Under the pieces are notes generated by a model. It had not been told where the DNA came from, did no database searches, and saw only the letters and a list, made by a program, of their open reading frames with translations. The translations under genes were made by a program, and so were the position numbers. A DNA stretch of 64,000 bases from Streptococcus sp. SK643. Its GTDB lineage: Bacteria; Bacillota; Bacilli; Lactobacillales; Streptococcaceae. The stretch lies in NCBI RefSeq assembly GCF_000259505.1, contig NZ_AJMM01000006.1, positions 124,001 to 188,000 of the forward strand, in the 5' to 3' direction. The number at the start of each line of letters is the position of its first letter. The stretch's first letter is position 1. This document shows positions 36,491 through 45,682 of this stretch, one piece after another.

Positions 36491-38149
36491 CTAAAGTGTA
36501 ATACTGTTATTTTTAGAGATTTTCATAAATAAGAGCAAGGAAGCTACTGTTAGAACAGTGAGGATAGTTGACAAGGCTGCGGCAACACCGTAATTTCCTC
36601 TGAGAACCTCTGTATAAATAGCTACAGTCATTGTTCTTGTTTTGACATTGTAGAGGAGGATAGAAGTAGAGAGTTCTGAAATCATTGTAACCCAAGATAG
36701 GATAGCTCCAGAAATAATACCAGATAGCATCATTGGAGTTGTAACCTTGGCAAAGGTATTGAAACGGCTACTTCCTAAGCTTTCAGCAGCTTCTTCAATA
36801 CTTGGTGCTATTTGTTGCAAACTAGTAACAGATGAGCGAATAGTATAAGGTAATCTTCTGACAGATAGAGACATAATCAAGATGAAAGCAGTTCCTGTAA
36901 TCATAAGAAATCCACTTCCAAATAGACCAGTATTGAAGGAAGAAATGAAGGCAATCCCTAGAACGGTTCCTGGTACAATATAAGGGACCATACTGAGGCT
37001 GTCAATTAAGTTTGTAAACAAATTCCGTTTTCTAACGGCTAGGTAGGAGATAAATGTTGCGAATAGGACAACTAGGACTAAGGCAATCAAAGGGATACGA
37101 ATGGTATTGAAAATAGCAGACCCCATACGATTGAAAGCTACCTTGTAACTGTTGAGAGAATAGCCTTTGACAAATACCATACCAGATGTTTTTAGGAAAG
37201 AAGTATAAATCAAGTAGACTTGAGGTAGAACAGAGAACAAGATAATTCCGTAGACTGTTGCATAAATGGCAGCCATTTTTCCTTTTGTAGTTTTTTTAGG
37301 CTCAATTGGATGGAGTGAATTCATGCTGAAACTGTAGCGGTTTGAGATGTATTTTTGGATAAGGAAAATCGCCAAGGCAATGATAATCGCCATAACTGCT
37401 AAAGCAGATGCAAAGGCAGAATTTCCTCCAACCTCGCTAATAAATTGGGTATAAATCAGGACAGGGAAAGTCCGATATCCTTCACCAATCAACATAGGCG
37501 TTCCAAAGTCTGAGAATGCTCTCATAAATACAAGCAAGGCAGCAGCTAGTAAGGTTGGAACTAGAAGAGGTAAAACAACCGTTACGATACGCTTAAATCC
37601 GAAGGACCCCATGCTTTCAGCGGCTTCAAGTAGAGAATTGTCAATACTTTTCATTGTCCCAGCAACGTATAGAAATACCAGTGGGAATAGTTGCAGTGTA
37701 AAGACAAGTACAATTCCTTTGAATCCATAAATATCGATAGCTGGAAGATGAAAGGTATTTGTCAGGAATTTAGTAATGACCCCATTTCGTCCCAGCAAGA
37801 GAATCCAGGAGTATGCTCCCACGAAAGGAGCTGACATGGAAGCAATGATAATCAATATTTGTAGAAATTTCTTTCCCTTGAACTCATACATAGAGAAGAG
37901 ATAAGCTAATAAGGTTCCTACAACTAAGGAAGTGACAGTAGCGGTAATGGAAACCTTGAAACTGTTGACGAGTGTCTCAGAGTAGTAGGCTTTACTAAAG
38001 AAAGTGACAAAATTAGCTAGTGAAAATTGTCCTTCATGTATGAGTGCTTGCTTGAGCACGGTAACGATAGGATAAACGAGAAAGACAAGATAGGTAAGAA
38101 AGATGAAGAAAGAGGAGGCTGTCCAAATATTTAGTTTTTTACGTTCCAT
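36491..38149 (-). CDS. iron-type ABC transporter permease (fused, two domains)
   Basis: 552 residues with about 12 membrane helices arranged as two binding-protein-dependent permease halves; each half contains an EAA-type loop (LLEAAESMGSFGFKRIVTVVLPLL at about 178-201 and IEEAAESLGSSRFNTFAKVTTPMM in the second half). This fused form is typical of ferric-iron (FbpB/SfuB-like) importers. It overlaps the ATPase gene by 11 bp. Together with the ATPase and lipoprotein it corresponds to the pneumococcal Pit iron-uptake locus as I recall it; specificity is inferred from family. Confidence 0.88.
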   Translation of the reverse strand: MERKKLNIWTASSFFIFLTYLVFLVYPIVTVLKQALIHEGQFSLANFVTFFSKAYYSETLVNSFKVSITATVTSLVVGTLLAYLFSMYEFKGKKFLQILIIIASMSAPFVGAYSWILLLGRNGVITKFLTNTFHLPAIDIYGFKGIVLVFTLQLFPLVFLYVAGTMKSIDNSLLEAAESMGSFGFKRIVTVVLPLLVPTLLAAALLVFMRAFSDFGTPMLIGEGYRTFPVLIYTQFISEVGGNSAFASALAVMAIIIALAIFLIQKYISNRYSFSMNSLHPIEPKKTTKGKMAAIYATVYGIILFSVLPQVYLIYTSFLKTSGMVFVKGYSLNSYKVAFNRMGSAIFNTIRIPLIALVLVVLFATFISYLAVRKRNLFTNLIDSLSMVPYIVPGTVLGIAFISSFNTGLFGSGFLMITGTAFILIMSLSVRRLPYTIRSSVTSLQQIAPSIEEAAESLGSSRFNTFAKVTTPMMLSGIISGAILSWVTMISELSTSILLYNVKTRTMTVAIYTEVLRGNYGVAAALSTILTVLTVASLLLFMKISKNNSITL

Positions 38150-39230
38150 GGTTGACTCCTTTTATCAGGTTTTGGGAACCATCCGCAGAAAAGACGTTTA
38201 ATTTTTGAGTATTGATTCGTAGACGAATACGATCGCCTTTTTGTAGATCTTCTTCAAAAGTTGATTCTTCGCTAACTTGAATTTTTGAGGCAAAACCTGT
38301 CTCAATGAAATACTCCGTATTTAGTCCAAGATAGACGCTATCGCTAATAGTTCCTTCAATATCTCCAGATTCATCTTTGATAAACTCTTCAGGACGAATA
38401 CTTACATGAATAGCTTGTTCCTCAGTCTGGTCAAGGGCTGGCATTCGAAGGGCATAGCTATCTGAAAAGACGATATAAGCGCCATCGCTCCGTTTTTCGA
38501 GATTGGCAGGGATAATATTTGTGCGTCCGATAAAGGTTGCTACAAACTCATTAGCTGGTTTATGATAGAGTTCTTTTGGCCGACCGATTTGTTGGATGAC
38601 TCCGTCTTTCATAACAGCAATTTGGTCTGAAATAGCCATCGCTTCTTCTTGGTCGTGGGTCACATAGACGGTTGTAATTCCCACTTCGTGTTGGATTTCT
38701 CGAATGGCTTGACGCATATCCAAGCGAAGTTTGGCATCCAGATTACTAAGTGGCTCGTCCATGAGGAGAACACTTGGATTAACCGCTAAGGCACGTGCCA
38801 AGGCGACACGTTGTTGTTGTCCACCACTGAGTTTATCAGGTTTTCGATCTGCATATTGAGCAATTTGCATGAGTTCAAGATATTTATTGGTCTGTTGAAT
38901 CAATTCTTCTTTTGGAACCTTCTTTTGCTTAAGACCAAAAGCAACATTGTCTCGGACGGTTAAATGTGGAAAAATAGCGTAGTTTTGGAAAACCATTCCG
39001 ATATTGCGTTTGCTGGGTTCCGTATTATTGATTTTTGTATCATCGAAGTAAAATTCTCCGCCTTCGATACTGTTGAAACCTGCAATCATGCGAAGAAGAG
39101 TCGTTTTTCCACACCCTGAAGGACCAAGGATGGTAAAGAGACTTCCTTTGGGAACTGTAATGTTTAAATTATCAATAACAGGGACATCGTGGTAGATTTT
39201 TTTGGCGTTAATAATTTTGATCTCACTCAT
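38139..39230 (-). CDS. iron-type ABC transporter ATP-binding protein
   Basis: 363 residues. Walker [10 protein letters not shown] (about 36-44), signature [15 protein letters not shown] (about 135-149), Walker [13 protein letters not shown] and the H-loop [10 protein letters not shown]. The C-terminal third is a TOBE-type regulatory domain, as in FbpC/PotA-like importers. Cytoplasmic, powers the fused permease. Starts 12 bp after the lipoprotein gene and overlaps the permease start. Confidence 0.92.
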   Translation of the reverse strand: MSEIKIINAKKIYHDVPVIDNLNITVPKGSLFTILGPSGCGKTTLLRMIAGFNSIEGGEFYFDDTKINNTEPSKRNIGMVFQNYAIFPHLTVRDNVAFGLKQKKVPKEELIQQTNKYLELMQIAQYADRKPDKLSGGQQQRVALARALAVNPSVLLMDEPLSNLDAKLRLDMRQAIREIQHEVGITTVYVTHDQEEAMAISDQIAVMKDGVIQQIGRPKELYHKPANEFVATFIGRTNIIPANLEKRSDGAYIVFSDSYALRMPALDQTEEQAIHVSIRPEEFIKDESGDIEGTISDSVYLGLNTEYFIETGFASKIQVSEESTFEEDLQKGDRIRLRINTQKLNVFSADGSQNLIKGVNHGT

Positions 39231-39242
39231 AGTGAACCTCTT

Positions 39243-40283
39243 TTACTGTTTAGATTGGATATCTGTAAAAATGTCATTGTACTTTTTAAGAATAGTGGAT
39301 TTATTTTTAATGACATAATCGGAATCTTCGGTGGCAATCTTGATTTCTGTCATAGCCTTCATATTTTTATTGGTTTTAGCATTTTTACGAATAGGTCTGA
39401 TTGTAGTTTCAGTTCCTAGCTTATCTTGGATTTCTTGAGAAAGGATGAAATCGATAAATTTCTTAGCGTTTTCCATGTGTTTGGCGTTTTTGACGATGGC
39501 CGCGTTACCAGGTAAAAAGACGGTTCCTTCTTTTGGATAAATGACTTTTACATCAACTCCATCATTTAAGAGTTTTAAGGCAGGGTCTTCATAGGTGAGT
39601 CCAACAGCCATTTCCCCATCGGCGACAGCTTTGTAAACATTTGAGGAGCTAGATGCAATCTTTCCATCTACTAGGGTAAATAGATTTTTCACATAGGTCC
39701 AAGCTTGTTCATTTTCGTATCCACCTTGGTCTACAAGCATGTTTGTTAGTTGTGCAAAGGCGCTAGAAGCATTACTTGGATCAGCAGTAGCAATTTTTCC
39801 TTTTAATTTAGGATTGAGCAGATCATTGTATCCTTCAATTTTAATATCTTTTGTAAGGGCTGAATTGGCAATGATGACACTGACATCAAGTGTATAAGGA
39901 GTGTAGAATCCGGTTTTATTTTGATATTCAGGGATTATCTGGTCGTTCTCTTGAGAAATATAAGGTTCAAAAAGATTTTCGTTAGAAGAGAAGAGGGCGT
40001 AGGAGCCTCCGAAAATGACATCGGCTACAGGGGATTCTTTTTCAGCCTCAGCTTTTTTGAACAATTCACCAGTGCTGGCTTGTACTAAGTCAACCTTAAT
40101 ACCATATTTTTCTTCGAAGGCTGGGATTGTTTCTTCGATAAGGTCTTCAGGGTTAGGCGAGTAGACAACCAAAGTGTTATTCGAATCTGTTTCAGTGTTA
40201 GTTCCTGCTTCTGTTGTTGAAGAACATCCTGTTAAAGTAAGAAATATCCATCCACAAGAGAGAAAAAATAGTAGTTTTTTCAT
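39243..40283 (-). CDS. iron-type ABC transporter substrate-binding lipoprotein
   Basis: 346 residues. The signal peptide MKKLLFFLSCGWIFLTLTGC ends in a lipobox LTGC with Cys20. The mature part is a periplasmic-type class II binding protein (NTLVVYSPNPEDLIEETIPAFEEKYGI ... GGSYALF ... YPKEGTVFLPGNAAIVKNAKH) like ferric-binding FutA/FbpA proteins. I start at ATG 40283 because AAGGAG is 7 bp upstream; an earlier GTG contains that site. The translation start region is exactly complementary to the csRNA core. Substrate could also be another small anion or thiamine-like ligand. Confidence 0.88.
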   Translation of the reverse strand: MKKLLFFLSCGWIFLTLTGCSSTTEAGTNTETDSNNTLVVYSPNPEDLIEETIPAFEEKYGIKVDLVQASTGELFKKAEAEKESPVADVIFGGSYALFSSNENLFEPYISQENDQIIPEYQNKTGFYTPYTLDVSVIIANSALTKDIKIEGYNDLLNPKLKGKIATADPSNASSAFAQLTNMLVDQGGYENEQAWTYVKNLFTLVDGKIASSSSNVYKAVADGEMAVGLTYEDPALKLLNDGVDVKVIYPKEGTVFLPGNAAIVKNAKHMENAKKFIDFILSQEIQDKLGTETTIRPIRKNAKTNKNMKAMTEIKIATEDSDYVIKNKSTILKKYNDIFTDIQSKQ

Positions 40284-40487
40284 AATAATCTCCTTTTTCA
40301 CGAACGTTTTAACTCCGCAACTTGCTTAATGTTTATAATTTGCAGAGTTCTATAGGATATAATAAAAACCTTAAAGAAATCTAAAATGGGGAATATGAGT
40401 CAAAGGCGCTAGGGAAAAAGATGGAAGAGACAAATAATCGATATAAGCTAATTTCAAGTGCTTGCTAATTTTTTATACTGCTAAATA

Positions 40488-40640
40488 ATACTCTTCGAAA
40501 AGCTCTTAAAACCACGTCAGCTTCGCCTTGGATTATATATGTGACTGACTTTGTCAGTCTTATCTACAACCTCAAAGCAGTGCTTTGAGCAGCCTGCGTC
40601 TAGCTTTCTAGTTTGCTCTTTGATTTTCATTGAGTATAAG
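40488..40640. repeat. BOX element
   Basis: Starts ATACTCTTCGAAAA and ends TTTTCATTGAGTATAA, the classical BOX boundaries, with CCACGTCAGCTTCGCCTTG on one side, a boxB-like TGACTGACTTTGTCAGTC hairpin and CTCAAAGCAGTGCTTTGAG in the centre. About 153 bp, fitting an A-B-C arrangement with a single boxB. Confidence 0.88.
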
Positions 40641-40715
40641 CTGGATTTGCGATTCAGTCTTTCTTGTCATCCAAGCCCAAAAGAACATTTCTCGTCTTTC
40701 AAATTCCCTCAAAAA

Positions 40716-40724
40716 TGGTATAAT
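40716..40724 (+). promoter_or_regulatory. extended -10 promoter of leuS
   Basis: TGGTATAAT with a weak TTTCAA about 16 bp upstream; ATG follows 28 bp after the -10. No T-box leader is visible. Confidence 0.6.
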
Positions 40725-40752
40725 AGTAACATCACAAAATTGGAGATAAACC

Positions 40753-43254
40753 ATGAGTTTTTACAATCATAAAGAAATCGAGCCTAAGTGGCAGGGCTAC
40801 TGGGCAGAACATCATACATTTAAGACAGGGACAGATGCATCAAAACCGAAGTTTTATGCTCTTGATATGTTCCCTTATCCATCTGGAGCGGGTCTGCACG
40901 TAGGACACCCAGAAGGTTATACTGCAACCGATATCCTCAGCCGTTACAAACGTGCGCAAGGCTACAATGTTCTTCACCCAATGGGTTGGGATGCTTTTGG
41001 TTTGCCTGCAGAGCAATATGCTATGGATACGGGGAATGACCCAGCAGAATTTACAGCGGAAAATATTGCCAACTTCAAACGACAAATCAATGCGCTTGGA
41101 TTTTCTTATGACTGGAATCGTGAAGTCAATACAACAGATCCAAACTACTACAAGTGGACTCAATGGATTTTCACTAAGCTTTATGAAAAAAGCTTGGCCT
41201 ATGAAGCGGAAGTGCCAGTAAACTGGGTTGAGGAATTGGGAACAGCCATCGCCAACGAAGAGGTCCTTCCTGATGGAACTTCTGAGCGTGGAGGCTATCC
41301 AGTTGTCCGCAAACCAATGCGCCAATGGATGCTCAAAATCACGGCCTACGCAGAGCGTTTGCTTAATGACTTGGATGATCTGGATTGGCCAGAGTCTATC
41401 AAGGACATGCAACGCAACTGGATTGGTAAATCAACTGGTGCAAATGTAACTTTCAAAGTAAAAGGAACAGACAAGGAATTTACAGTCTTTACCACTCGTC
41501 CGGACACCCTTTTCGGTGCGACTTTCACTGTTTTGGCTCCTGAGCATGAATTGGTAGATGCTATCACAAGTTCAGAGCAAGCAGAGGCAGTAGCAGACTA
41601 CAAACACCAAGCTAGCCTCAAGTCTGACTTGGCTCGTACAGACCTTGCTAAAGAAAAAACAGGGGTTTGGACTGGTGCTTATGCCGTTAACCCTGTCAAT
41701 GGTAAGGAAATTCCAATCTGGATTGCGGACTACGTTCTTGCTAGTTATGGAACAGGTGCCGTTATGGCTGTACCTGCCCATGACCAACGTGACTGGGAAT
41801 TTGCCAAACAATTTGACCTTCCAATCGTCGAAGTCCTTGAAGGTGGAAACATTGAAGAAGCTGCCTACACAGAAGATGGTCTTCATGTCAATTCAGACTT
41901 CCTAGATGGATTGAACAAAGAAGAAGCGATTGCTAAGATTGTGGCTTGGCTGGAAGAAAAAGGCTGTGGACAAGAGAAGGTTACCTACCGTCTCCGCGAT
42001 TGGCTCTTTAGCCGTCAACGTTACTGGGGTGAGCCAATCCCAATTATCCATTGGGAAGATGGGACTTCAACAGCTGTTCCTGAAAGTGAATTGCCACTTG
42101 TCTTGCCAGTAACCAAGGACATTCGCCCTTCAGGTACTGGTGAAAGTCCACTAGCTAACTTGACAGACTGGCTTGAAGTGACTCGTGAAGATGGTGTCAA
42201 AGGTCGTCGTGAAACCAACACCATGCCACAATGGGCAGGTTCAAGCTGGTACTACCTCCGCTATATTGACCCACACAATACTGAGAAATTGGCTGATGAG
42301 GACCTTCTAAAACAATGGTTGCCAGTAGATATCTACGTTGGTGGGGCAGAGCATGCGGTTCTTCACTTGCTTTACGCTCGTTTCTGGCATAAATTCCTCT
42401 TTGACCTCGGTGTTGTTCCAACTAAGGAACCATTCCAAAAACTCTTTAACCAAGGAATGATTTTGGGAACAAGTTACCGTGACCATCGTGGAGCACTTGT
42501 AGCAACTGACAAGGTTGAAAAACGTGACGGTTCTTTCTTCCATGTGGAAACAGGAGAGGAGTTGGAGCAAGCGCCAGCCAAGATGTCTAAATCTCTCAAG
42601 AACGTTGTTAACCCAGATGATGTTGTGGAACAATACGGTGCTGATACTCTTCGTGTCTATGAAATGTTTATGGGGCCACTTGATGCTTCAATCGCTTGGT
42701 CAGAAGAAGGTTTGGAAGGGAGCCGTAAGTTCCTTGACCGTGTTTACCGTTTGATTACAAGCAAAGAAATCCTTGCGGAAAATAATGGCGCTCTTGACAA
42801 GGTTTACAATGAAACGGTCAAAGCTGTCACAGAACAAATTGAATCATTGAAATTCAACACAGCTATTGCCCAACTTATGGTCTTTGTCAATGCTGCCAAC
42901 AAGGAAGACAAACTTTATGTAGACTACGCCAAAGGCTTCGTTCAGTTGATTGCACCATTTGCACCTCACTTGGCAGAAGAACTCTGGCAAACTCTTGCAG
43001 CAACAGGTGAGTCAATCTCTTATGTGGCTTGGCCTACTTGGGACGAAAGTAAATTGGTTGAAGACGAAATTGAAATTGTTGTCCAAATCAAAGGAAAAGT
43101 CCGTGCCAAACTCATAGTTGCTAAAGACCTTTCACGTGAAGAATTACAAGAAATCGCTTTAGCGGATGAAAAAGTCAAAGCAGAAATTGACGGCAAGGAA
43201 ATCGTAAAAGTGATTGCGGTACCGAATAAACTCGTTAATATTGTAACGAAGTAA
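40753..43254 (+). CDS. leuS: leucyl-tRNA synthetase
   Basis: 833 residues, class Ia enzyme that charges tRNA-Leu. HIGH motif [19 protein letters not shown] at about 42-60, the CP1 editing domain ([24 protein letters not shown]), the KMSKS motif AKMSKSLKN at about 613-621, and the C-terminal anticodon-binding and [11 protein letters not shown] tail. TGGAGATAAACC precedes the ATG. The last 30 bp are repeated in diverged form 71 bp further on. Confidence 0.97.
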   Translation: MSFYNHKEIEPKWQGYWAEHHTFKTGTDASKPKFYALDMFPYPSGAGLHVGHPEGYTATDILSRYKRAQGYNVLHPMGWDAFGLPAEQYAMDTGNDPAEFTAENIANFKRQINALGFSYDWNREVNTTDPNYYKWTQWIFTKLYEKSLAYEAEVPVNWVEELGTAIANEEVLPDGTSERGGYPVVRKPMRQWMLKITAYAERLLNDLDDLDWPESIKDMQRNWIGKSTGANVTFKVKGTDKEFTVFTTRPDTLFGATFTVLAPEHELVDAITSSEQAEAVADYKHQASLKSDLARTDLAKEKTGVWTGAYAVNPVNGKEIPIWIADYVLASYGTGAVMAVPAHDQRDWEFAKQFDLPIVEVLEGGNIEEAAYTEDGLHVNSDFLDGLNKEEAIAKIVAWLEEKGCGQEKVTYRLRDWLFSRQRYWGEPIPIIHWEDGTSTAVPESELPLVLPVTKDIRPSGTGESPLANLTDWLEVTREDGVKGRRETNTMPQWAGSSWYYLRYIDPHNTEKLADEDLLKQWLPVDIYVGGAEHAVLHLLYARFWHKFLFDLGVVPTKEPFQKLFNQGMILGTSYRDHRGALVATDKVEKRDGSFFHVETGEELEQAPAKMSKSLKNVVNPDDVVEQYGADTLRVYEMFMGPLDASIAWSEEGLEGSRKFLDRVYRLITSKEILAENNGALDKVYNETVKAVTEQIESLKFNTAIAQLMVFVNAANKEDKLYVDYAKGFVQLIAPFAPHLAEELWQTLAATGESISYVAWPTWDESKLVEDEIEIVVQIKGKVRAKLIVAKDLSREELQEIALADEKVKAEIDGKEIVKVIAVPNKLVNIVTK

Positions 43255-43325
43255 CCAATTTATTTGTTGGTTTCAAACTCAGACTGTCTGAGCTAACTAA
43301 ACTCGTCAATATCGTTGTGAAATAA
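43225..43325 (+). repeat. diverged duplicate of the leuS 3' end
   Basis: The final ten codons of leuS (43225-43254, ending [12 protein letters not shown]) recur at 43296-43325 as a frame reading TKLVNIVVK-stop. 23 of 30 bases match and most differences are at third codon positions. The pattern looks like the tail of a second leuS allele left behind by recombination. Confidence 0.65.
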
Positions 43326-43330
43326 GATAG

Positions 43331-43366
43331 AAATCCTTCAGAGTAGAATTTGGGGGATTTTTTGAA
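43331..43366 (+). terminator. terminator after leuS
   Basis: AAATCC..GGATTT imperfect hairpin followed by TTTTTT, downstream of the duplicated leuS tail. Confidence 0.6.
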
Positions 43367-43396
43367 TGAAAAATATAATTCTGTTTCCAGCATCTT

Positions 43397-43465
43397 ACCA
43401 CTTAATATCTCATTTTAACCACTTATCTCAAAAGTCGATTTTTCTTTCATACTTTTTGTTAAACT
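43397..43465 (+). promoter_or_regulatory. direct repeats ACCACTTA 21 bp apart upstream of a -10 (LytTR-type site)
   Basis: ACCACTTA at 43397-43404 and again at 43418-43425, exactly 21 bp start to start, i.e. two helical turns; each is followed by an ATCTCA/TCTCA. The nearest -10-like hexamer is TAAACT (43460-43465) with no -35, as in activator-dependent promoters. LytTR regulators such as ComE and AgrA bind 9-bp direct repeats with a 12-bp gap, giving the same 21-bp period. Binding is inferred. Confidence 0.6.
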
Positions 43466-43490
43466 AGTGAGATAAAAGGAGGGAAGAAAT

Positions 43491-44357
43491 ATGATTTTAC
43501 AAGCTAAACATTTGAGTAAATGGTACGGCAATCATATGGCTGTTGACGATATTCAGTTAGAGTTTGAAAAAGGGAGTTTTAATGCTATTTTGGGTCCCAA
43601 TGGTGCAGGAAAATCAACCACCATTTCCATGTTAATCGGTTTGAAAAAGCCTACAAAAGGTCAGATTCGATATGCGCCAAATACGAAAATCGGAGTTGTT
43701 TTTCAAGCTAGTGTACTAGATGAGATGTTGACGGTTAGGGAAAATCTCACGATTCGTGCTCAACAGTATAAGGGAATGGGAGCAAGTCGTGTGGATGATT
43801 TGATCCATCAACTGGGTTTGACTGTTTTCCAGAAGCAACTATATGGGACTTTGTCAGGTGGGCAAAAACGTAGGGTTGATATTGCGCGTGCTCTTCTTTC
43901 ACAACCAGATATTCTTTTCTTAGATGAACCAACGACAGGTCTAGATATTCAGACTCGCAAAGCCATTTGGGATTTACTGTATCGGCTACAAAAGGATGAA
44001 GGGATGACTATTATCTTAACGACTCATTATCTGGATGAAGCGGATGAAGCGGATCAGATTTATATCGTTGATCATGGGAAAGTGATTGCGCAAGGTTCTG
44101 CGACGGCTATTAAAAGTCAGTATGCATCTAATATTCTAAAAATTCGTTTTAAAGAAATGAAGGATTTAGAAAAGTTGCTACAGACTGGAATGACAGTAAA
44201 GGAAGAAAATGAGCTGGAATATCTTTTTTATCCAAGGACATCACTGGAAGCTATTGAATATTTGGCAAAAGTACGAGAAGAAATTGATTCTTTTGAGTTT
44301 CGTCCAGGTACCATGGATGATGCCTTTATTGCACTTACAGGAAGAGAGGTTCGCTAA
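43491..44357 (+). CDS. ABC-2 exporter ATP-binding protein
   Basis: 288 residues. Walker A LGPNGAGKSTT at about 35-45, signature LSGGQKRRVDIARAL, Walker [14 protein letters not shown]-loop LTTHYLDEADEAD; the C-terminal part is the extension found in drug/antimicrobial-peptide exporters of the ABC-2 class. It pairs with the following permease (1-bp TAATG overlap). AAAGGAGGG precedes the ATG. First gene of a four-gene unit with a LytTR regulator and a DUF3021 protein. Confidence 0.9.
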   Translation: MILQAKHLSKWYGNHMAVDDIQLEFEKGSFNAILGPNGAGKSTTISMLIGLKKPTKGQIRYAPNTKIGVVFQASVLDEMLTVRENLTIRAQQYKGMGASRVDDLIHQLGLTVFQKQLYGTLSGGQKRRVDIARALLSQPDILFLDEPTTGLDIQTRKAIWDLLYRLQKDEGMTIILTTHYLDEADEADQIYIVDHGKVIAQGSATAIKSQYASNILKIRFKEMKDLEKLLQTGMTVKEENELEYLFYPRTSLEAIEYLAKVREEIDSFEFRPGTMDDAFIALTGREVR

Positions 44358-45199
44358 TGTTAGCTTTATTGAAACGGAATTTTATCTTATATTTTCGTAA
44401 TCGTTCAGGAGTATTTTTCTCATTATTGGGGGCATTGATTTCCTTCCTCCTTTATATCATTTTTTTGCAGAAGAACTTGACAGACGCTTGGTCCCAACTC
44501 CCTGATAATACGAACCTTTTAAATAACTGGCTGATGGGTGGGACCTTGGCTGTGACTGGGATTACAACCAGTTTTACGGCTCTTACACAAATGGTACAGG
44601 ATCGTGAAAATCAAGTGGATCAAGATCTCTTCTTGACAGATTTAGGGATCTGGGGTTTACAGGTGTCCTATCTAATCAGTAGTATTACCATCTCTTTTGT
44701 CATGCAGGTGTTTATGTTTGCTGTTATGGGGCTTTATTTTAAAGAAAGTCCAGTTATCAGTCATTTACCGGAAATTGCTTTGATTATGTTGTTAAGTAGT
44801 CTGCCTTCAAGTTTGATAAATGTTCTATTGATTTACCGTTTTCAATCTGTAGATAGCCTTGGCAAACTGGCAACTATAGTGGGAACTGCTTCTGGATTTT
44901 TAGTAGGAACTTATGTCCCTATTGGAGTTTTACCTGATTTTGCACAGATCATCATGAAGTGTACCCCTGCAACTTATATTGCTTCTCTCTACCGACAAAT
45001 TTTAATGAAAGAGCAATTAGAAATCACATTTACAGGAAATAGCAGCTTGTTAAAGGAATTTCAAGAAAAAATGGGGATCCAAATCAACTGGCAAGAGCTA
45101 TTGACAAAGGAAGAGACATACTTTATAGTGGTTATTATTAGTCTTGTCGCTATTCTTCTTTGGCTTTTATTTGTTAAAGTGTTTAGCAAGAGAAAATAA
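44357..45199 (+). CDS. ABC-2 exporter permease
   Basis: 280 residues with six hydrophobic segments (first about 17-38, SGVFFSLLGALISFLLYIIFL; last VVIISLVAILLWLLFVKV) and a basic end. The typical ABC-2 permease motif region (LATIVGTASGFLVGTYVPIGVLPDFAQIIMKCTPATY) is present at about 172-210. Overlaps the ATPase gene by one base and lies 18 bp before the LytTR gene. Exports an unknown substrate; neighbours suggest peptide or lipid stress. Confidence 0.88.
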   Translation: MLALLKRNFILYFRNRSGVFFSLLGALISFLLYIIFLQKNLTDAWSQLPDNTNLLNNWLMGGTLAVTGITTSFTALTQMVQDRENQVDQDLFLTDLGIWGLQVSYLISSITISFVMQVFMFAVMGLYFKESPVISHLPEIALIMLLSSLPSSLINVLLIYRFQSVDSLGKLATIVGTASGFLVGTYVPIGVLPDFAQIIMKCTPATYIASLYRQILMKEQLEITFTGNSSLLKEFQEKMGIQINWQELLTKEETYFIVVIISLVAILLWLLFVKVFSKRK

Positions 45200-45217
45200 A
45201 GGTATATTGGAGAGAAA

Positions 45218-45673
45218 ATGAAGATTCGTTTTGAAATGAAGGCAGAGTTTTCAGAAAAGGACCCACATATTGTAATTCAGGCAGCTCAGTTAACCGACCA
45301 AGCAAGGGAAGTCATGGAGTATTTAGAACAATTTTCAACGACTAATCAGGTGGTCATTCCTATTCGAACGGATGATCATCTGGTTATGGTGAAAATTGAG
45401 GATCTTATTCTAGCAGATATCGATAAGAACTTGTTAACCATTTATACGGTAGATGGGATTTATAAAACTAAGGAAACATTGATAAACTTTCAGAATCGGA
45501 TTAACCGACGTAATTTTATACAGATATCACGCCATTCAATTATAAACATTGACCATTTAGAGTCATTATCGGATAGCTTTTCAGGGAACATGATGGCTAA
45601 AATGACTCGGGGTATCAAGTCTAGTGTGAGTAGGAAATACGTCAAGTCCTTAATGAATTATCTAGGTTTATAG
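45218..45673 (+). CDS. LytTR DNA-binding regulator
   Basis: 151 residues. No receiver domain; the first 50 residues are a short alpha/beta region and the rest (about 52-148) is a LytTR domain (VVIPIRTDDHLVMVKIEDLILADIDKNLLTIYTVDG ... NFIQISRHSIINIDHLESL ... SRKYVKSLMNYL). Such stand-alone LytTR proteins work with a membrane inhibitor encoded next door. Here the DUF3021 gene follows 9 bp later. TTGGAGAG precedes the ATG. Confidence 0.92.
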   Translation: MKIRFEMKAEFSEKDPHIVIQAAQLTDQAREVMEYLEQFSTTNQVVIPIRTDDHLVMVKIEDLILADIDKNLLTIYTVDGIYKTKETLINFQNRINRRNFIQISRHSIINIDHLESLSDSFSGNMMAKMTRGIKSSVSRKYVKSLMNYLGL

Positions 45674-45682
45674 GAGAAAATC

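Larger units (their letters stand above)
40302..40752. other. intergenic region between iron transporter and leuS, carrying a BOX
   Basis: About 450 bp between divergent genes. It holds a BOX repeat (40488-40640) and the leuS promoter; the rest shows no frame or structure. In the S. pneumoniae strain I know best, a pyruvate-formate-lyase/PTS/transaldolase/glycerol dehydrogenase cluster lies here, so this interval may mark its absence (from memory, unchecked). Confidence 0.5.

Noticed and set aside
40640..40752. T-box leader before leuS
   Set aside because: Too short (about 110 bp), no T-box sequence and no antiterminator/terminator pair.
40840..41412. Minus-strand open frame of 190 codons opposite leuS
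   Set aside because: Lies wholly inside leuS, no ribosome binding site, composition of an antisense shadow (His/Ile/Cys-rich).
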